Positions 20,236 to 21,601 of a stretch of 21,601 nt of DNA are shown piece by piece (the first letter of the stretch is position 1; every line of letters starts with the position of its first letter). The translations under genes were made by a program, and so were the position numbers. The notes beneath the pieces are model-generated. The model had not been told where the DNA came from, ran no database searches, and saw only the letters and a program-made list of their open reading frames with translations. Source of the DNA: Bugula neritina (Eukaryota; Bryozoa; Gymnolaemata; Cheilostomatida; Bugulidae); the NCBI GenBank assembly GCA_964035545.1, contig CAXIUT010000009.1:1-21601 (forward strand), in the 5' to 3' direction.

Positions 20236-21348
20236 ATGTCGGACCTGTTTGATATCATTCCCTATCAAAAAAAATCTAACTCGCGAACCAGCAGTCACGA
20301 AGACAGTAGTAACTACGTTAAACTCCAGACTGATTTTTTGAATAATAACTTCGGGTTCTATACTTTGAGGTTTATTGAAATGATAGCACTGGATGCTAGT
20401 CTCAGATCTGCTGAGCTGGAGGTGTTGAGTGTGAATAAAATCATGAGAGAGTTGGTGAGGAAGTATATGCTCAATGATTTTTAGTTGGTTTTAGTAGGTC
20501 ATATTGCTGGTGTGTTAGAGTGGAATTTTGAGGTGAGGTTTTTGGTTAAAAAGAGTGAGATTATAGACTTTTCAGGTGAGCATTTGCATCACCATGCTGG
20601 AAAACTGGCTCTTTTTTTGAATTTAGTTGCTTATTTTGTGAAGAAGTATGTTGGTCTAATGTCAGAACTGAGGGTGATTTCATAATTTCTACAAAAAGAA
20701 ACTTCCAACAAATGGTAAAATATTTATGAATAGTGGCTATCAACTTGTCCGAGTGAAATGTTCCAATTATCACCTAGAATTTTGAATTAAATATACTCAA
20801 GATATACTCGAAATTGCCAGCAAACACCTTAAAATAAAAACTATAATAAAATGGTAGATCAAATATTAGAACTTTCAACAACTTATTCAATGATTCCTGG
20901 AGATACTAAAGAAGGCAAGAAAAAGAAAAATAAACAAAAAAGAATAATTGAGTAAGATTAAAATAGCAATGAAGGAATGTTATTTGGAAGGAAGAAAATA
21001 AAAATTGATGAAATGTCTCAAATGAATGCTTCAAAATATCTGAGTTTCTGTCCTTCTGTATTGAAAAGCAACTATGGGTAAAATGAAAATAAATCAAGTA
21101 TTGGTCAAAACAAGATAAAGTTAGGTTTTAAGGGAGAAAAGGCGAATAAAGGAGTGACAGACTTCTTTAACAATTCAGGTCAGAACGAATTATCAATAAG
21201 TAAAAAGTATAATCCTCAATCTATGATTGGTTTTGTTGATCCTAATCCTAACTTCTTTGACTCGAAGGTCTTTTCAAGTGGAGAAGATATTATACCTTAC
21301 AATTTACGATCTAATTCAGGTTTATTTAAGTCAAAATGGTTAGAATGA
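20236..21348 (+). CDS. Unrecognised protein, subtelomeric (370 aa)
   Basis: A frame open from 20191 to TGA 21346-21348. I prefer ATG 20236 (MSDLFDIIPYQKKSNS), which leaves 48 bp after the previous stop, over ATG 20191, which would leave 3 bp. Residues about 35-160 look globular and helical (FGFYTLRFIEMIALDASLRS; LALFLNLVAYFVKKY), with an HLHHHAG stretch near 115-121. The second half is polar with a basic patch KEGKKKKNKQKR near 215 (possible nuclear signal) and ends SKWLE. No family is recognised. It ends 83 bp before the right telomere. Confidence 0.78.
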
Positions 21349-21431
21349 TAAAGGATATCTATTTACTTGATAAAAATAATTTATATAATAAAAGAACAAC
21401 TAAAATCACCATTCAAATTTCCATTCTTTCA

Positions 21432-21601
21432 GGGGTTGGGGTTGGGGTTGGGGTTGGGGTTGGGGTTGGGGTTGGGGTTGGGGTTGGGGTTGGGGTTGGG
21501 GTTGGGTAGGGGTTGGGGTTGGGGTTGGGGTTGGGGTTGGGGTTGGGGTTGGGGTTGGGGTTGGGGTTGGGGTTGGGGTTGGGGTTGGGGTTGGGGTTGG
21601 G
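21432..21601 (+). repeat. Right telomere, TTGGGG repeats
   Basis: About 28 TTGGGG units run to the end of the window after the junction TTTCA|GGGGTTGGGG. One aberrant unit near 21502-21511 reads TTGGGTAGGGG. The G-rich strand reads outward, as expected for a 3' chromosome end. Confidence 0.97.

Noticed and set aside
1-21601. Reading as a bacterial or standard-code sequence with many short or broken genes
   Set aside because: Telomeres, uniform internal TAA/TAG, conserved eukaryotic domains and tiny introns are all explained by a ciliate macronuclear chromosome.

Overview
The window reads as one complete macronuclear mini-chromosome of a ciliate. It opens with a CCCCAA array (1-98), closes with a TTGGGG array (21432-21601), and almost everything between is protein-coding. 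Every gene I can build ends in TGA, while TAA and TAG occur many times inside each gene. The sense of those codons can be read from invariant residues. Position 12 of four separate EF-hand loops (always acidic, normally Glu) is TAA or TAG. The Mg-binding Glu of a tubulin-tyrosine-ligase-like enzyme is TAG, and so is the last Glu of the same motif. So UAA/UAG most likely mean glutamate, not the glutamine of Tetrahymena and Paramecium. That is the peritrich nuclear code (table 30), so I infer a peritrich (Vorticella/Carchesium/Campanella-like). Introns are tiny: nine proposed ones of 19-23 nt, mostly exactly 20 nt, usually GTA...TAG.

Left part (99-6404): two small uncertain minus-strand genes by the telomere (153-539, 615-857); a SKP1-like gene (859-1559); an unrecognised acidic/basic protein (1663-2601); a LITAF-domain membrane protein (2648-3208); then on the minus strand a TTLL-type tubulin-modifying ligase (3278-5850) and tubulin-binding cofactor A (5920-6328). 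The last two genes both concern tubulin.

At 6405-6481 lies an internal array of 12 perfect TTGGGG repeats plus a partial one. It sits in the 183-bp gap between divergent genes, so positions 1-6481 alone would look like a finished 6.5-kb chromosome.

Right part (6482-21431): a coiled-coil protein (6512-7567); a laforin-like glucan phosphatase with CBM20 and dual-specificity phosphatase domains (7810-9319); an HMG-box protein (9482-10119); four tandem EF-hand genes (10213-13718), three of which begin MGCxxS for myristoylation/palmitoylation; an unrecognised 545-aa protein (13890-15527); a RING/B-box coiled-coil (TRIM-like) protein (15652-16823); a two-span membrane protein (16873-17601); a basic coiled-coil protein (17670-18602); an unrecognised minus-strand protein (18622-19650) divergent by 17 bp from a four-span membrane protein (19668-20187); and a final unrecognised protein (20236-21348). 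There is no operon logic. Genes are independent units spaced mostly 20-240 bp apart. No rRNA, tRNA, CRISPR or transposon was seen.
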